Assembly: GCA_002842505.1 (NCBI GenBank)
Contig: PHDE01000012.1
Location: forward strand, 1 to 34,151
Length of the DNA stretch: 34,151 bases
Reading direction: 5' to 3'
Origin: Bacteroidetes bacterium HGW-Bacteroidetes-3
GTDB lineage: Bacteria; Bacteroidota; Bacteroidia; Flavobacteriales; Flavobacteriaceae
The translations under genes and the position numbers were made by a program. The notes beneath the pieces are model-generated. The model did no database searches and had not been told where the DNA came from. It saw only the letters and a list, made by a program, of their open reading frames with translations. Within the stretch, counting starts at the first letter, position 1. Every line of letters starts with the position of its first letter. Positions 8,321 to 17,973 of the stretch are shown piece after piece.

Positions 8321-10027
8321 ATGAACTTAAAAAATCTAAATAACATTTCTAAGTTACTACTGTTAGCTATTACTGTTGTTTTCTTTGTGAGTTGCCATAA
8401 CAGAAATCCAAGAAATAATGTATCTCTTACAGGTTGGAGTTCAAAAGATAAAAAAGCAGGTGGTTTTGAAGGAGACAAAAAATATAAAGGACAGGAAGCT
8501 CCTCCGGGAATGGTTTTGATTGAAGGCGGCACATTTACTATGGGTCACGTTCAGGACGATGTATTGTTTGACTGGAATACAACACCCGTTCAACAGCAGG
8601 TTCGTTCCTTTTATATGGATGAAACTGAAGTGACCAATTCAGAATATCTTTTTTATTTAGATTGGATGGAAAAAGTTTTTCCTCCAAACGACCCAAATTA
8701 TGCACATATTTACGCGTCCGCCGTTCCTGACACATTGGTTTGGAGAGACGTATTGGGATTTAATGAGTTGCTGACTGAAAATTATTTGAGGCATCCAGGT
8801 TATGCCGATTATCCCGTAATTGGCGTTAGTTGGATTCAGGCCACTCAATTCTGTAAATGGAGAACTGACAGGGTGAATGAAAAAATATTGATGGATAAAG
8901 GTATTTTAAAACCATTATTTAAGTTAGATTCTTTGGAAGTAAAAGGACAAAATAATTTTAATACCGATACCTATTTAAACAATCCATATAACCTTTTTGA
9001 CGGAGATTCTACGATCTATAGAAAAGGACTGCCCGACAATACACCACGTAAAAAAGGAGATCCAAAACCTTCAAGAGGATCTTTTACAGGAAGACAGGTT
9101 AAGATTTCAGACGGAATATTAAGTTCTAAATTCAGACTTCCAACAGAAGCGGAATGGGAATTTGCCGCAAAGGCTGTTGTTGAAGATCGTGAATATAACA
9201 ATACCCGTGGAAGAAAAAAATACGCCTGGAGCGGAAAATATACCCGTAGCAAATCGAAAAAATATAAAGGAGACCAATTGGCCAACTTTAAGCAAGGAAA
9301 AGGAGATTACAGCGGCGTTCCAGGATGGAGCAATGATGGCGCTGATATTACCATTGCCGTTAAATCGTATGAACCAAATGCATTCGGCTTATATGACATG
9401 TCTGGCAATGTTGCCGAATGGGTTGCGGATGTTTACCGACCTATTATTGACAATGAAGCAAATGATTTTAATTACTTTAGGGGAAATATTTTTACAAAAA
9501 AGATGATTGATGCCGAAGGAAATGTTGTTATTGCCAATGACCAAAATGTTGAATATGACACCTTAGACAACGGAAACATAGTGCCAAAGGATTTACCGGG
9601 AAGCATTAAATATACTCCGGTAACTAAGCGAGATGCCTATATGAGAAATAATTACGAAAAAGCATATAATGTTGACATAAAAGATGGTGATTTGGCTTCA
9701 ACAAAATTGTACGATAAAAATGAGGAGGATTTAGAAACCAAGCCGCGTATGTATAATTCACCTGTTAAACCAAGAGTTATTGGCGAAAGTGGCTTATTGA
9801 TGCAAGAATATGACGTTAAAAAAAGAACAACTTTAGTCAGTGATATTACCCGAGTTTACAAAGGTGGTTCTTGGAAAGATATGGAATATTGGCTGGACCC
9901 TTCCCAACGAAGGTATTTGCCGGAGTATATGGCGACAAACTATATTGGTTTTAGATGTGCTGCCGACAGAATTGGCCCAATGACCTACAAAAAAAGAAAA
10001 CCGACAACCACAAAAATAAGATATTAA
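8321..10027 (+). CDS. gldJ: Gliding motility lipoprotein GldJ
   Basis: GldJ is an outer-membrane lipoprotein required for gliding motility and type IX secretion; it stabilises GldK-family core components and associates with the gliding track. The 568-residue protein begins with a lipoprotein signal (KLLLLAITVVFFVSC, lipid Cys25). The mature part is a formylglycine-generating-enzyme/sulfatase-modifying (SUMF1) fold: PPGMVLIEGGTFTMGHVQDD, MDETEVTNSEYLFYLDWM, VIGVSWIQATQFCKWR, FRLPTEAEWEFAAKA, GLYDMSGNVAEWVADVY and YKGGSWKDMEYWLDPSQRRYL. The fold is structural here, as in GldK. Acidic residues do not follow Cys25, consistent with a periplasm-facing lipoprotein. It is divergent from porV, with murF downstream as in other Flavobacteriaceae. 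Confidence 0.96.
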   Translation: MNLKNLNNISKLLLLAITVVFFVSCHNRNPRNNVSLTGWSSKDKKAGGFEGDKKYKGQEAPPGMVLIEGGTFTMGHVQDDVLFDWNTTPVQQQVRSFYMDETEVTNSEYLFYLDWMEKVFPPNDPNYAHIYASAVPDTLVWRDVLGFNELLTENYLRHPGYADYPVIGVSWIQATQFCKWRTDRVNEKILMDKGILKPLFKLDSLEVKGQNNFNTDTYLNNPYNLFDGDSTIYRKGLPDNTPRKKGDPKPSRGSFTGRQVKISDGILSSKFRLPTEAEWEFAAKAVVEDREYNNTRGRKKYAWSGKYTRSKSKKYKGDQLANFKQGKGDYSGVPGWSNDGADITIAVKSYEPNAFGLYDMSGNVAEWVADVYRPIIDNEANDFNYFRGNIFTKKMIDAEGNVVIANDQNVEYDTLDNGNIVPKDLPGSIKYTPVTKRDAYMRNNYEKAYNVDIKDGDLASTKLYDKNEEDLETKPRMYNSPVKPRVIGESGLLMQEYDVKKRTTLVSDITRVYKGGSWKDMEYWLDPSQRRYLPEYMATNYIGFRCAADRIGPMTYKKRKPTTTKIRY

Positions 10028-10051
10028 AACTATTTTTAAAATAAACACTAA

Positions 10052-10079
10052 CCTCACTGAAATTCAGTGAGGTTTTTTT
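10052..10079 (+). terminator. Intrinsic terminator downstream of gldJ
   Basis: CCTCACTG pairs with CAGTGAGG around an AAATT loop (10052-10072), followed at once by seven T (10073-10079). This is a textbook Rho-independent terminator 24 nt past the gldJ stop. The murF ATG follows only 11 nt after the T-tract. Confidence 0.88.
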
Positions 10080-10090
10080 ATATTTAAACG

Positions 10091-11350
10091 ATGAATATTG
10101 AACAATTATACCAATTATATACACAAACTTATTTAGTAGATACCGATACTCGAAAAATAAGAAAAGGAAGCATGTTTTTTGCGCTAAAAGGCGATAATTT
10201 CGATGGAAATGAATATGCGGACGAAGCGCTGAAAAACGGCGCAAATTATGTTGTTATCGATGAAGAAAAATACAATTTGCATCCAAATGCCATTTTGGTT
10301 GGCAATGTTTTGGAAACACTTCAAAAGCTGGCTAATTTTCACAGAAAACAACTTGGCATTCCCATTATTTCACTAACGGGAAGCAATGGAAAAACCACCA
10401 CAAAAGAACTTATCAATTCCGTTTTATCCAAAAAATATATTACTTCCGCCACAACAGGCAATTTAAACAATCATATTGGTGTGCCGCTTACGTTGTTGTC
10501 TATGACGCCAAAAACAGAAATTGGCATTGTTGAAATGGGCGCAAATCATTTAAAGGAAATTGAATTTTTATGCAGCATCGCAGAACCGAATTATGGCTTA
10601 ATTACCAATTTTGGAAAAGCGCATTTGGAAGGATTTGGAAGTTTAGAAGGCGTGATTAAAGCAAAATCGGAATTGTATGATTTTTTAAGAACAGCAAAAG
10701 GAACCGTTTTTATAAATACAGATGATGAGTTGCAAGTAAAACAATCGGCGGGCATAAATGCCATTGAATTCAATGGCGGTGCCATTAAATTTATGGAAGC
10801 AAATCCGTTTGTGAAAGTTCAATTTAAAAATACGATTATTGAAAGTAACCTCATCGGGAAATACAATTACAGCAATATTGCCGTTGCCGTTGCCGTTGGT
10901 AATTATTTTGGCGTTTCCGAAACGCACATTAAAAACGCCATTGAAAGTTATGTTCCATCAAATAACCGCTCACAACTTATACAAAAAGGAACCAATAAAA
11001 TAATTTTGGACGCCTACAATGCAAATCCGAGCAGTATGCAGGCAGCGCTCGAAAATTTCGCCCAATTAAAGGACGAAAATAAAATAGTGTTTTTAGGCGA
11101 TATGTTTGAATTGGGAAAAGACAGCGCAACAGAACATCAAAAAATAGCCGATTTGGTGAATTCCCATAACTTTTCAAAAGTTTATTTAATAGGAAAAGCA
11201 TTTTCCGCAACCAGTGCAAAAAATGCTTTTGTTTCTGAAAGTTTTGAATCTTTCAAAAATTCAACTAATTATTCAAATATTAACAATGCCACAATTCTAA
11301 TTAAAGGATCTCGTGGTATGGCTTTAGAAAGATTGTTAAACCTTCTCTAA
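10091..11350 (+). CDS. murF: UDP-N-acetylmuramoyl-tripeptide--D-alanyl-D-alanine ligase
   Basis: MurF adds D-Ala-D-Ala to the UDP-MurNAc-tripeptide, the last cytoplasmic step in peptidoglycan precursor synthesis, using ATP. The 419 residues contain the N-terminal UDP-binding domain (DTRKIRKGSMFFALKG, residues 19-34), the ATP P-loop ISLTGSNGKTTTKELI (about 93-108), GNLNNHIGVPLTLL, VEMGANHLKEI, and the C-terminal ligase domain with ILDAYNANPSSMQAAL and FLGDMFELG. It is somewhat shorter than proteobacterial MurF (about 450). It lies just beyond the gldJ terminator with almost no room for its own promoter. Its end overlaps the convergent kinase gene by 15 nt. Confidence 0.96.
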   Translation: MNIEQLYQLYTQTYLVDTDTRKIRKGSMFFALKGDNFDGNEYADEALKNGANYVVIDEEKYNLHPNAILVGNVLETLQKLANFHRKQLGIPIISLTGSNGKTTTKELINSVLSKKYITSATTGNLNNHIGVPLTLLSMTPKTEIGIVEMGANHLKEIEFLCSIAEPNYGLITNFGKAHLEGFGSLEGVIKAKSELYDFLRTAKGTVFINTDDELQVKQSAGINAIEFNGGAIKFMEANPFVKVQFKNTIIESNLIGKYNYSNIAVAVAVGNYFGVSETHIKNAIESYVPSNNRSQLIQKGTNKIILDAYNANPSSMQAALENFAQLKDENKIVFLGDMFELGKDSATEHQKIADLVNSHNFSKVYLIGKAFSATSAKNAFVSESFESFKNSTNYSNINNATILIKGSRGMALERLLNLL

Positions 11351-12196
11351 TTTTATTTTTTCTCTGTGGTATTCTATCAAGCCATCAATAGGACGTCTCA
11401 CAATATTTCCTATTTCAACCATATAATATCTTGCAACATCATTGATAATGTCTTGGGAAAAGAAAGCAATTGAGCCCACAAAATGAACAGGAACATTTGC
11501 TGATTCAGCATAAGGCAGTATTCTATTGGCAAAAAATTCCTTGACACCTTTTTGCAACACCTTATTAAAATAAGGGGTGCGGTCATTTTTGAAAATGAAT
11601 TCGGCAAAATGAGCTAAATAGGCATTCGGGTTTTCCTCTTTATAAATATTCCTTTTTATGGTATCTGCATCCAAATCAAATTGCTCTTCAAAAAGTTTTG
11701 CAATGACTTTTGGCATTTTATGGTAATAATAATCTCTCAGTAATTTTTTACCGAAATAATTGCCGCTGGCTTCATCCATTAAAATATAACCCAATGAAGG
11801 AACTCTCACATCAACATTTTTCCCGTCAAAATAACAACTGTTTGATCCTGTTCCCAAAATACAAACAATTCCGGGCTTTGTGGTTACGGCATAAACTGCG
11901 GCAAAAGTATCTTCTTTAACAACAATTTCAGCATTTTTAAAAAATGATTCAAATATAGATTTCAAAAGCGATGTCAATCTCTCTGTTCCGCATCCGGCGC
12001 CATAAAAATAAACCTCGGTTACTTTGTCTTTGTAACTTGTGATATCTTCATTGGTCTGAATTCTGGTCTTCAATAAATCGGCAGACAATATTTCCGGATT
12101 TAATCCTTCAGTTCTAGTCTTGAAAACTTGTTTTCCAGATTTATCCAGTAAAATCCAATCGGCCTTTGTGGAACCTCCATCTGCTATTAGAATCAT
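11336..12196 (-). CDS. BadF/BadG/BcrA/BcrD-family sugar kinase (N-acetylglucosamine kinase-like)
   Basis: A 286-residue ASKHA-fold ATPase of the family that includes eukaryotic N-acetylglucosamine kinase. The N-terminal phosphate-1 loop is ILIADGGSTKADWILLD, the phosphate-2 region is CILGTGSNSCYFDG, and MDEASGNYFGKKLLRDYYY is the conserved middle motif; VPVHFVGSIAFFSQDII forms the adenosine region. It probably phosphorylates GlcNAc or a related amino sugar from cell-wall recycling in the cytoplasm, but the substrate is inferred. It starts 16 nt after the gap stop, so it is the last gene of a pfkA-gap-kinase operon. It overlaps murF tail to tail with no terminator between them. Confidence 0.85.
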   Translation of the reverse strand: MILIADGGSTKADWILLDKSGKQVFKTRTEGLNPEILSADLLKTRIQTNEDITSYKDKVTEVYFYGAGCGTERLTSLLKSIFESFFKNAEIVVKEDTFAAVYAVTTKPGIVCILGTGSNSCYFDGKNVDVRVPSLGYILMDEASGNYFGKKLLRDYYYHKMPKVIAKLFEEQFDLDADTIKRNIYKEENPNAYLAHFAEFIFKNDRTPYFNKVLQKGVKEFFANRILPYAESANVPVHFVGSIAFFSQDIINDVARYYMVEIGNIVRRPIDGLIEYHREKIKLEKV

Positions 12197-12212
12197 TTTT
12201 TATTTTTCTTTA

Positions 12213-13235
<1,023 letters not shown>

Positions 13236-13245
13236 TTATTCAATT

Positions 13246-14232
13246 TTATACTGAAGTTATTTCAGCGACTTTAAGTAATTCTTTATTGATATCGTTGTTC
13301 ATTTTTATGGCTTTATCCAAATCAACTTTTGAAATTTGATTATTGGTAATGCCAACCATAACGCCTGTTGACCTGTCCAATAATGCTTCAACTGCCGCCA
13401 CACCCAATCGGCTCGCCAGCACCCTGTCATAACAACTTGGAGAACCTCCGCGTTGCATATGCCCTAAAACAGAAACCCTGATATCGTAATAAGGGAAGTT
13501 TTCATTGATATAATCGGCCAGTTCAAACACACTTTTACCAATTTTATCGCCTTCTGAAACAACTACAATACTGCTTGTTTTTCCGTTTTCCTTACTTTTT
13601 TTAAGAGATTCCACCAACCTGTCCAATCCCAAATCTTTTTCCGGAATCAAAATTTCTTCAGCACCAGAGCCAATTCCTGAATTCAAGGCGATAAACCCAG
13701 CATCACGTCCCATCACTTCAATAAAAAACAATCTGTTATGGGAACTTGCGGTATCGCGAATTTTATCAATCGCTTCCACAACGGTGTTTAGCGCGGTGTC
13801 GTAACCAATTGTATTATCAGTTCCGTAAATATCATTGTCAATAGTTCCAGGAATTCCGACAATTGGAAAATTAAATTCTTCAATAAATCTTAAACCACCG
13901 GTAAAAGTACCGTCTCCTCCAATAAGAATCAAAGCGCCAATTCCTGCTTCTTTTAAACTGTTATGTGCCTTGGCCCTACCTTCCACTGTCCTAAATTCAT
14001 TGGAACGGGCAGATTTCAAAATTGTGCCTCCTTTATTGATAATATTGCTTACGTGACGTGCGGAAAGCGTTTCAAAATCGCCTTCAATCAAACCTTGATA
14101 GCCTCTATAAACGCCAACACATTCAACCCTGTAATAAGTACAAGCTCTTACAACTGCCCTAATTGCTGCATTCATTCCGGGAGAATCTCCTCCCGACGTT
14201 AAAACTGCTATCTTTTTTATTGGTTCATTCAT
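13246..14232 (-). CDS. pfkA: ATP-dependent 6-phosphofructokinase
   Basis: Phosphorylates fructose-6-phosphate to fructose-1,6-bisphosphate, the committed step of glycolysis. The 328 residues fit the bacterial PfkA type. The ATP loop is VLTSGGDSPGMNAAIR; GGDGTF at residues 105-110 carries glycine after GGD, as in ATP-dependent rather than pyrophosphate-dependent enzymes. GIPGTIDNDIYGTDNTIG contains the catalytic aspartates, and EVMGRDAGFIAL and GHMQRGGSPSCYDR complete the substrate site. It is first in the pfkA-gap-kinase operon and follows the amylase arm of the starch locus on the same strand, separated by 237 nt with a hairpin and a REP-like element. Confidence 0.96.
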   Translation of the reverse strand: MNEPIKKIAVLTSGGDSPGMNAAIRAVVRACTYYRVECVGVYRGYQGLIEGDFETLSARHVSNIINKGGTILKSARSNEFRTVEGRAKAHNSLKEAGIGALILIGGDGTFTGGLRFIEEFNFPIVGIPGTIDNDIYGTDNTIGYDTALNTVVEAIDKIRDTASSHNRLFFIEVMGRDAGFIALNSGIGSGAEEILIPEKDLGLDRLVESLKKSKENGKTSSIVVVSEGDKIGKSVFELADYINENFPYYDIRVSVLGHMQRGGSPSCYDRVLASRLGVAAVEALLDRSTGVMVGITNNQISKVDLDKAIKMNNDINKELLKVAEITSV

Positions 14233-14250
14233 GGGTTAAAAATATTGTTA

Positions 14251-14258
14251 CAAAGTTA
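14251..14258 (-). promoter_or_regulatory. Candidate -7 promoter element for pfkA
   Basis: On the minus strand this reads TAACTTTG, a perfect TAnnTTTG. It lies 18 nt before the pfkA start, implying a leader of only about 12 nt. The -33 position shows TTCG rather than TTG. Placement just upstream of the first gene of the operon supports the call. Confidence 0.5.
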
Positions 14259-14320
14259 CTTTTAAATGTATTTTTAGCCTACGAAACTGCTTAATATTCA
14301 CTAAAACGATTTCGTTGCAT

Positions 14321-14363
14321 AAAGCAAGATAAGGAGTTTATTTTAAACTCCTTATCTTGCTTT
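14321..14363 (-). terminator. 20-bp perfect hairpin after the amylase operon
   Basis: A perfect 20-bp inverted repeat (14321-14340 against 14344-14363) encloses only three bases. It is 107 nt past the stop of the last alpha-amylase gene and upstream of the pfkA promoter, the right place for an operon terminator. Only three U follow the stem on the minus strand, so it may instead protect the mRNA 3' end or be a mobile palindrome. Confidence 0.55.
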
Positions 14364-14429
14364 TATGTTATAGGTGTTATTTTGGTTATATGTTAATTGT
14401 TTTGACTTTCACGATTAAATTTTTGGAAC

Positions 14430-14453
14430 GGACAGGTCGCGACCTGTCCCTAC
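14430..14453 (-). repeat. REP-like GTAG-headed palindrome
   Basis: The minus strand reads GTAG directly followed by the 20-nt perfect palindrome GGACAGGTCGCGACCTGTCC (14430-14449). It is far more GC-rich than its surroundings. A GTAG (or GGAG) tetranucleotide at the foot of a hairpin is the hallmark of REP elements recognised by REP-associated tyrosine transposases (RAYTs). No transposase is in the window, so the copy would be non-autonomous. Confidence 0.55.
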
Positions 14454-14469
14454 TTTCAGGCCAAATAAA

Positions 14470-15831
14470 TTAATCTATCAAAATTTTATATTCCCAAGCC
14501 TTAAGTACTATTGGTTTATTTTTTGAAAAAATTATTTTTTCATTGGTAAAAGAATCCATCGATTCCCCTTCTTTTTCACTTGTAAAAGAGACCTCTTTAT
14601 TTGACAAATTAGCCATAAAAGTGAGTTTATCTCCTTCCTTTTCCCTTGAAAATATTAAAATATTTTTATTATCAGAAGTGTTAATTTTTTTATATGAGGC
14701 TGCATTTTTACCGCCGTTTAGTGCTTTATTGTTGTTTTTTAGTTCTCCTAATTTTACCAATAACGGCCATACATTGCCTTTTATTTTAGAGATGGTGTCT
14801 TTTTCAAAAAAACGCAATCGTTTATTCATGTCATATTCCTGGCCGCTATAAATCAAAGGCATTCCAGGTGCGCAATAAGATAATGCAAGCATCACTTCAG
14901 AAGCGTCTCCCATACGTTCTTTCACGGTTCCGCTCCAAGAATTTTCATCATGATTGGTCACAAAATTCATTAAAATATCGTCTTTTTGATACAAGGTGTC
15001 AATTTGGGCCATTCTTTCATCCCAATTTTTAACCGTTTCCTTACCTTGTGCAATGGCATTCATTCTATGGTGCGTATCCCAGCCATAATCCATATCAAAA
15101 GCTTTTTCCAGCAAATTTGGCTCCCAAGCTTCAGCCAACATAAAAACAGGTTTTATTTTTTTTAATTCAGTTACTGTATTTTCCCAAAAATCAAGCGGAA
15201 CCATACCTGCAACATCACATCTAAATCCGTCTATATCAGCTTCTTTTAACCAATATTTCATATCCTCCAACATTTCTGTACGCATTTCCTTATTGTCGTA
15301 ATTCAAATCTGCAACATCTGTCCAGTCTGTTCCAACAGTATGGGTAATTTCTCCTTTTTCGTCTTTGGTGTAATACTCAGGATGGCTTTTTAACCACACA
15401 TGATCCCAACCTGTATGGTTTGCAACCCAATCAAGAATTACATACATTCCATTTTTATGGGCGGTATTCACCAAATTTTTTACATCATCTAAATTTCCAA
15501 ATTCAGGATTCACTTTGGTATAGTCGGAAATCGCGTAATAACTGCCTAAAGTTCCTTTACTTTTTGTGGTTGAAATTGGATAGATGGGCATTACCCATAT
15601 AATTTTTACGCCAAGTTCCTTTAATTTAGGAATATCTTCGGTAAATTTTTCAAAGGTTCCTTCAGGTGAATACTGACGAATATTTGCTTCATAAATTACT
15701 GCATTTTCCAATGATTCGTTTGAAATTGGCATGATGGAATCCATAGTATTATTATTAGATTGAATGTCTTTAGTTTCTGTTTTACAAGAAGCCAAAATAA
15801 TTAGTGATACAATAAAAAGTGCTTTTTTCAT
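14470..15831 (-). CDS. GH13 alpha-amylase-family lipoprotein
   Basis: A retaining alpha-glucan hydrolase (453 residues). It starts with a lipoprotein signal (LFIVSLIILASC, lipid Cys16), so it is anchored in the outer membrane. GH13 conserved regions are DWVANH (134-139), GFRCDVA with nucleophile Asp206, LAEAWE with acid/base Glu234, and VTNHDENS with transition-state Asp295. The barrel starts at VIYEANIRQYSPEGTF, and a short C-terminal beta domain ends the protein; no starch-binding module is seen. It is the last gene of the minus-strand starch arm, 6 nt after the GH97 gene. It likely degrades maltodextrins; exact bond preference and which leaflet it faces are not determined. Confidence 0.92.
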   Translation of the reverse strand: MKKALFIVSLIILASCKTETKDIQSNNNTMDSIMPISNESLENAVIYEANIRQYSPEGTFEKFTEDIPKLKELGVKIIWVMPIYPISTTKSKGTLGSYYAISDYTKVNPEFGNLDDVKNLVNTAHKNGMYVILDWVANHTGWDHVWLKSHPEYYTKDEKGEITHTVGTDWTDVADLNYDNKEMRTEMLEDMKYWLKEADIDGFRCDVAGMVPLDFWENTVTELKKIKPVFMLAEAWEPNLLEKAFDMDYGWDTHHRMNAIAQGKETVKNWDERMAQIDTLYQKDDILMNFVTNHDENSWSGTVKERMGDASEVMLALSYCAPGMPLIYSGQEYDMNKRLRFFEKDTISKIKGNVWPLLVKLGELKNNNKALNGGKNAASYKKINTSDNKNILIFSREKEGDKLTFMANLSNKEVSFTSEKEGESMDSFTNEKIIFSKNKPIVLKAWEYKILID

Positions 15832-15837
15832 AATTAA

Positions 15838-17967
15838 TTATTTCTTGATTTGTTTTATACTTATGGCGAAACCTCCACCTGGAGCCAACTTTAATTTTAA
15901 ATTGGATTGGTTGTTGATTTCAATTTTTCTGATGTTAATGGCGGTCGGATTTTTATTCCAGTCTGCATCTTTTCCATCTTCATAAATAATGGCTTCATAA
16001 GTTGTTCCCGGACTTAAGAAATCAAATGTGAGTTCCATTTCTCTTGCATTTTCATCGGTAATTCCGCCCACAAACCAATTTTCGGTTCCTCTTTCTTGTC
16101 TTGCAATGGTTACGAAATCGCCAACTTCGCCATTTAAAACCTTGGTTTGAATCCAATCTACGCCAACATCTTTTATAAACTGAAAAGCGGGATTTCCTTC
16201 ATAATTTTCAATTAAATCGGCAGCCATTTGCACTGGACTGTAAATGACCACATACAACGCCAATTGTTGGGCGATGGTTGTGTTTACCTGATTGTCTTTT
16301 TTCCACTTGTCGAATTTAATGTCGAAAATTCCCGGCGTAAAATCAATTGGTCCGGCCAACATTCTGGTAAAAGCAACTATTGATAAATGTTCTGGCGGAT
16401 TTCCTCCGTCTGAAGCCCAAGCGTTAAATTCCTGTCCGCGCAAACCTTCCCTTGAAATGGTGTTAGGATATGTTCTTCTCAAGCCTGTGTCTTTAATTGG
16501 TTCATGCGCATTAATGGCGACTTGATATTTTGCCGCTTTAATCACCGCATTGTTATATTGATTCACCATATATTGTCCGTGATGATATTCACCTTTTGGC
16601 AAAATTTTACCGACATAACCAGTTTTAACGGCGTGTATTCCCAAACTTTGCATTAAAGCATAAGCGGTATCTTGCTGTTTCTCGTAGGTTTCTGTTGCTG
16701 CTGAAGTTTCGTGATGCATAATAATTTCAACACCCTTTTCTTTACCGTAACGTACCACTTCTTTTAAATCGTAATCAGGATAAGGTGTCACAAAATCGAA
16801 AACGCCTTCGCGGTCTTCAAATCCGATCCAATGTTCCCAACCGGTATTCCAGCCTTCAACCAAAATAGCGCCGATATTATTTTTTGCTGAAAAATCTATA
16901 AATGCTTTGGCATTTTCCGTGGTGGCTCCATGTTTTCCATGTGGTTTTGCATCTGTGGTAAATGAGGTCATATCTTGTTGGGCGCTATAATCCCAAGTAG
17001 ATTTCCCCAAATGCATTTCCCACCAAATCCCTGTATATTTTGTCGGTTTAAACCAAGAAACATCCCCAATTTTATTGGGTTCATTTAAATTAACAATCAA
17101 TCTGGATTCAATTAAATCGCCTGCTTTTTCCCCAATTTGAAGGGTTCTCCAAGGCGTATGAAAAGGAACTTCTCTTTTAACTTTATAGCCTGTGCGCTCA
17201 GAGCCTACCAATTCACTGGTCATAGACAAATTTTCTTTGTCTATTTTTAAGGTCATGTCTGAATAATCTATCAAACCTGCTTCATGAAAACTCAAATACA
17301 AACCCTCATCCGTTTTCATGGTAACTGGTGTATTTACTGCATTTTCAGGAATATAAGTTTGTGCTAAATTTGGATGATTTGCTTTTGAAAGCGCATCAAT
17401 TTCCGTAAACTTTGAAGTGTTGTATAAATGCTCATAAATATCCCAATCGCCTGGAGCCCACCAAACTTTATGATCTCCAGTTAAATTAAACTGAGTATTT
17501 TCATCGGTTATGATCACTACGGAAAGATTTTCTTGCTCAGGAAACTCATAGCGAAATCCCAATCCGTCATTATAAACCCTGAAAACAATCGTCAGTTTTC
17601 GTTTTAAATCCGCTTTTTCCTGAAGCTCAATTTTCAACTCCTTATAATTGTTTTCAACCTTGGTTTGTTCTCCCCAAGGCATTTCCCAAACTTCGTTGAA
17701 GTCGCTTGTTGTTGCATTTGTGATTTCAAAGTTGTCTTTAAAAGAAGTCATATCTTTTAAATCGAAGCCGCCGAAAGTTGAAGTTTTTATGACTTCCTTA
17801 TTTTTGAAGGTGACCAAATAGGTTGGTTCGCCTTTTTCAGTTAAGTTAAATTCAACTTTAACATTATCGTTTGGCGAGGCAATATTCGTTTGCCATTCAC
17901 GCTGTTTTGAACAGGAAAAAAGCAAAATACTGATTAAAACTAAACTCAATTTTAAATTATAATTCAT
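15838..17967 (-). CDS. susB: GH97 alpha-glucosidase (SusB-like) lipoprotein
   Basis: An exo-acting alpha-glucosidase that releases glucose from maltodextrins, as Bacteroides thetaiotaomicron SusB does. At 709 residues it has the GH97 layout: N-terminal beta-super-sandwich (to about 290), catalytic TIM barrel, and a C-terminal beta domain. Key glutamates are Glu420 in IMHHETSA, Glu489 in INAHEPIKDTG and Glu513 in LRGQEFNAW; each lies 19 residues below the SusB catalytic set 439/508/532, which marks the inverting subgroup. Unlike a simple Sec signal, it carries a lipobox (ISILLFSC, Cys19), suggesting membrane anchoring. It sits 6 nt after one GH13 gene and 6 nt before the other, in one operon. 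Confidence 0.94.
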   Translation of the reverse strand: MNYNLKLSLVLISILLFSCSKQREWQTNIASPNDNVKVEFNLTEKGEPTYLVTFKNKEVIKTSTFGGFDLKDMTSFKDNFEITNATTSDFNEVWEMPWGEQTKVENNYKELKIELQEKADLKRKLTIVFRVYNDGLGFRYEFPEQENLSVVIITDENTQFNLTGDHKVWWAPGDWDIYEHLYNTSKFTEIDALSKANHPNLAQTYIPENAVNTPVTMKTDEGLYLSFHEAGLIDYSDMTLKIDKENLSMTSELVGSERTGYKVKREVPFHTPWRTLQIGEKAGDLIESRLIVNLNEPNKIGDVSWFKPTKYTGIWWEMHLGKSTWDYSAQQDMTSFTTDAKPHGKHGATTENAKAFIDFSAKNNIGAILVEGWNTGWEHWIGFEDREGVFDFVTPYPDYDLKEVVRYGKEKGVEIIMHHETSAATETYEKQQDTAYALMQSLGIHAVKTGYVGKILPKGEYHHGQYMVNQYNNAVIKAAKYQVAINAHEPIKDTGLRRTYPNTISREGLRGQEFNAWASDGGNPPEHLSIVAFTRMLAGPIDFTPGIFDIKFDKWKKDNQVNTTIAQQLALYVVIYSPVQMAADLIENYEGNPAFQFIKDVGVDWIQTKVLNGEVGDFVTIARQERGTENWFVGGITDENAREMELTFDFLSPGTTYEAIIYEDGKDADWNKNPTAINIRKIEINNQSNLKLKLAPGGGFAISIKQIKK

Positions 17968-17973
17968 TTTTTA

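Noticed and set aside
8197-8532. 111-codon minus-strand frame overlapping the gldJ start
   Set aside because: It is antisense to the clearly coding gldJ signal peptide and first domain and has no recognisable features.
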